From contig JADWOT020000005.1 in NCBI GenBank assembly GCA_036345935.2, positions 4,535,247 to 4,599,246 on the forward strand: DNA of 64,000 nt, written 5' to 3'. Each line of letters starts with the position of its first letter. Position 1 is the first letter of the stretch. Below are positions 61,768 through 64,000 of the stretch, one piece after another. Position numbers and translations under genes: made by a program. The notes beneath the pieces are model-generated. The model searched no databases, was not told where the DNA came from, and was given only the letters and a program-made list of their open reading frames with translations. Source of the stretch: Taenia hydatigena (taxonomy: Eukaryota; Platyhelminthes; Cestoda; Cyclophyllidea; Taeniidae).

Positions 61768-62031
61768 TTGGCAAGAAGGGCTGCTAAGTTAAAAGCTGCA
61801 ACTACTGCAGTGGATCCGAAGGTGGAGTATGCAAGGAGTTTACGCAGTGTTGAGCTAGCGAACACTTCAATGGACCGTTTCAGAGTTACAGTTGCTTTGC
61901 TGGTGGCAACTGTCAAGTTGTCTGTCACGATGGCATTTGCCACTCCGTTCATAATTGTGGCCAATTCTGTCAACTTTCATTGGTCATATAGCATGAAAAT
62001 GTCATTTCTGAATGCGGATATGGATCGCTGA
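61768..62031 (+). CDS. Plus-strand frame paralogous to 60997-61416
   Basis: 87 codons open to TGA, beginning RRAAKLKAATTAVDPKVEYA and ending after a hydrophobic stretch (VTVALLVATVKLSVTMAFAT). It pairs with the minus-strand frame at 61416-60997 as a head-to-head inverted duplication. There is no initiating ATG at the 5' end, so it would be an internal exon or fragment. Confidence 0.28.
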   Translation: MARRAAKLKAATTAVDPKVEYARSLRSVELANTSMDRFRVTVALLVATVKLSVTMAFATPFIIVANSVNFHWSYSMKMSFLNADMDR

Positions 62032-63548
62032 GCTATGATCATCTTATACAATCGTAATTTTCATGCCAAGCTTTTTCACTTCGGTATGTGCTGTGGATCC
62101 AGTTGTTCTTCATTCACTGCGCCTAAACATCCAAAACTTGAATCAATTTTAATGTCGGTATATCCGGCACTTCTGCAGACTGCATTGATATACATACCAG
62201 TAATTGGCAGTTTCGCCTCCAGTATGGACTCATATACGTTTCAGTTTATGATTGCTCGACTGCCAAACATCATAGATATCCCTATAAGCTTTAATCCGGT
62301 ACTTCTCTTATCCATATTCGCAACCACACCCAACATCAACGGCATATAATTTGGTATCAACCCACATTTCAGTTAGTTCATGATATCCCCTGTGCCCAAG
62401 CAGAAATGGGTCACTATGAAGCCTAAGGCTACGACTTCAAAGTCTTCCTCTAAGAAACGTGAATCGGTGCAAACCGTTAATCCCAACATTACGCAGGCAA
62501 GTTTGTCAAGCATCTCTATTTGCTATGCCATTAATCCGTTGAATACAGATTCACAGCCCTCCGGAAAATATGGACACAAAGACTCCTTTGTGCTGCTGCA
62601 CATGCACCTGCATTTAATGAAATTATGCTAATGAAGAATGCCAACACGTTGGAAGTAGTGCTTGGCAAAATGGTCCAAACTATTAGGAATCTTTGGTCCC
62701 GAGGTGCTGCTAGCTCTTGTGACGAAATGGCTTCCTCCACTACCAAGCACAACTGCTGCTCCGGGAATATTAACACTTGTACCTGAAATGGAAAAGGAAG
62801 CCATGTAAGCGGTATCAACAACAGTTGTAACTGATGAGTCTATAATCGCGAAACAAGGGGCTAAAAATGATACGTTCGAGAATAACGCTCATTGTAAACT
62901 TCACATTGCTTGTGTGAAGTAAGGAGAAAATTGATACTCTTGTGATTATTAAGGCAACAAAACGGATCAACAAATTCGCGGACGAGAGAAGAAGTAAAGT
63001 TGAGAGAAAGTGCACACAGTAGGTACGATAGATGAAGAAGATATGGACTTCTGTTTCGGGGTTAGGGCTTAAACTAATTAAGGTCTCAAGACACGAACTC
63101 GATTACTTCTACAAAGTGCCTTCAAATCATTATCAAAACAATAATTATTTACTGAGTAGTACTTATGGCCACATTTATAACGAGCGCCTTGCTGCCTTCT
63201 CCAGATCAGAATGTGCTAAAAGTACGCTGCAATTCGTGTAGCACAAATAGGTGCTCGAAACATTTTTATAATTCTCGTTAGTGGGAGTCTGAATAAAGAT
63301 AAACATTAGTAAGGATTACTGAGTGGACTGAAGGAATGACTAAATACACTGCAGCGGCAGTCAAACCGGCTGACAGACACAATGGTTTCCACTTTGAAGC
63401 CAAAAGTAGCATATTAGAATAAATGATACGCAATGGGGTGGCCGTCTCGTTCTGATTTTGTCCTTTTGAGGTATTTTCATGGAAGAAGAGATAAATTGGT
63501 AGAAGCTGAAATAATCCCCTTTTAAGTGAAGTTGTTTTGGTAGAGGTC
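62032..63548. other. Stretch without a recognised gene
   Basis: Short overlapping frames on both strands. Around 62724-62755, GGCTTCCTCCACTACCAAGC resembles 61586-61606 (GGCTTCGCCTGTTACCAAGC), suggesting another small duplication related to the 61 kb pair. Confidence 0.4.
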
Positions 63549-63579
63549 ACAACCCATTGGCTGTGCGCCAATGGGTTGT
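63549..63579. repeat. Perfect 12 bp hairpin
   Basis: ACAACCCATTGG and CCAATGGGTTGT are perfect reverse complements around a 7 nt loop. Each arm contains a CCAAT motif or its complement. There is no attached coding gene, so its role is unknown. Confidence 0.9.
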
Positions 63580-64000
63580 TATGTTTTTACGTGGAAATCA
63601 AGGCATCAGCCGACTCCATTTCTATAGCTGAAATCTTCCACTAAATGCTGCAGTACATCCATTGGTGTGAGTGTCAATTAAATGCATCCTACTTAGCTTC
63701 ACTAAGTTGGGATTCTGCTTCACTTTAGTCTTTTTGTAACTTGTTTGCATAGGTTCATCAAGTTATTAAAGCAAGCATTGCTTGCTGGCATCCAGTCGGT
63801 GAGAACTCGCTTTTGATTTCGTGCATACTTTTAATTGACCACTCTGCAATTTTAACAAAATTCTCCTTTTAACTATGTTAATGGGAATTTTAGGGATTCC
63901 TCTTATTCGTGGGTAATTTAGCATAAACATGCTACGTAATCAAATAAAAGTTGAAAGGCGGGGTGGATTATTGCCGGTTTCAGATATGGTTTTGATTTCA

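Noticed and set aside
1..64000. Bacterial, phage, CRISPR or operon-type systems
   Set aside because: There are no long uninterrupted coding frames, ribosome-binding sites or repeat-spacer arrays. Spliced exons and TATA promoters indicate a eukaryote.

Overview
The window looks like gene-poor nuclear DNA from an invertebrate, most probably a flatworm and perhaps a tapeworm. The clues are long intergenic stretches, genes split into small exons by introns as short as about 41-90 nt with GT..AG ends, a 27-30 nt micro-exon class, a TATA/CCAAT promoter, microsatellites and many decayed gene copies. There are no operons, ribosome-binding sites, CRISPR arrays, rRNA or convincing tRNA genes. Taxonomy and most gene calls are inference, because no searches could be run.

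Bases 1-13874 form a giant inverted repeat. The left arm (1-5416) is the near-perfect reverse complement of the right arm (8459-13874), so paired positions sum to 13875. The arms flank a 3.04 kb unique spacer. Only a few substitutions separate the arms where I compared them. Each arm carries a smaller fold-back (124 bp arms) and a diverged ~400 bp repeat that also occurs as a tandem pair in the spacer. The arm runs off the left edge of the window, so an assembly artefact is a real alternative to a recent inverted duplication.

Bases 14.8-24.5 kb hold the most interesting content: a tandem cluster of a multi-exon gene family that I do not recognise. Gene 1 (14911-17276) can be read as nine exons: a signal-peptide exon after a TATA box, then mostly phase-1 exons, including a 30 nt micro-exon, giving about 238 residues. 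Partial paralogues follow at 19.1-19.96 kb, 21.0-23.07 kb, 23.5-23.7 kb and 24.1-24.4 kb. They share exon sizes, the intron-phase order (1-1, 1-0, 0-1, 1-1) and, in three of them, a hydrophobic last exon that could be a membrane or lipid anchor. A decayed copy with in-frame stops lies at 48.7-50.75 kb, inside a segment duplicated from 19.7-22.3 kb. The family appears to make secreted and surface-anchored versions of one small cysteine-containing ectodomain.

The rest (24.5-64 kb) is mainly intergenic. It contains a four-block alkaline phosphatase pseudogene on the minus strand (26.1-28.1 kb), a two-finger C2H2 zinc-finger relic (47.3 kb), a signal-peptide reading frame broken by one stop (45.7-46.0 kb), possible small secreted protein genes (57.0 and 60.0 kb), several diverged dispersed or inverted duplications (40/44, 58/60, 61/62 kb), an AT microsatellite (49.8 kb) and a perfect 12 bp hairpin (63.55 kb).
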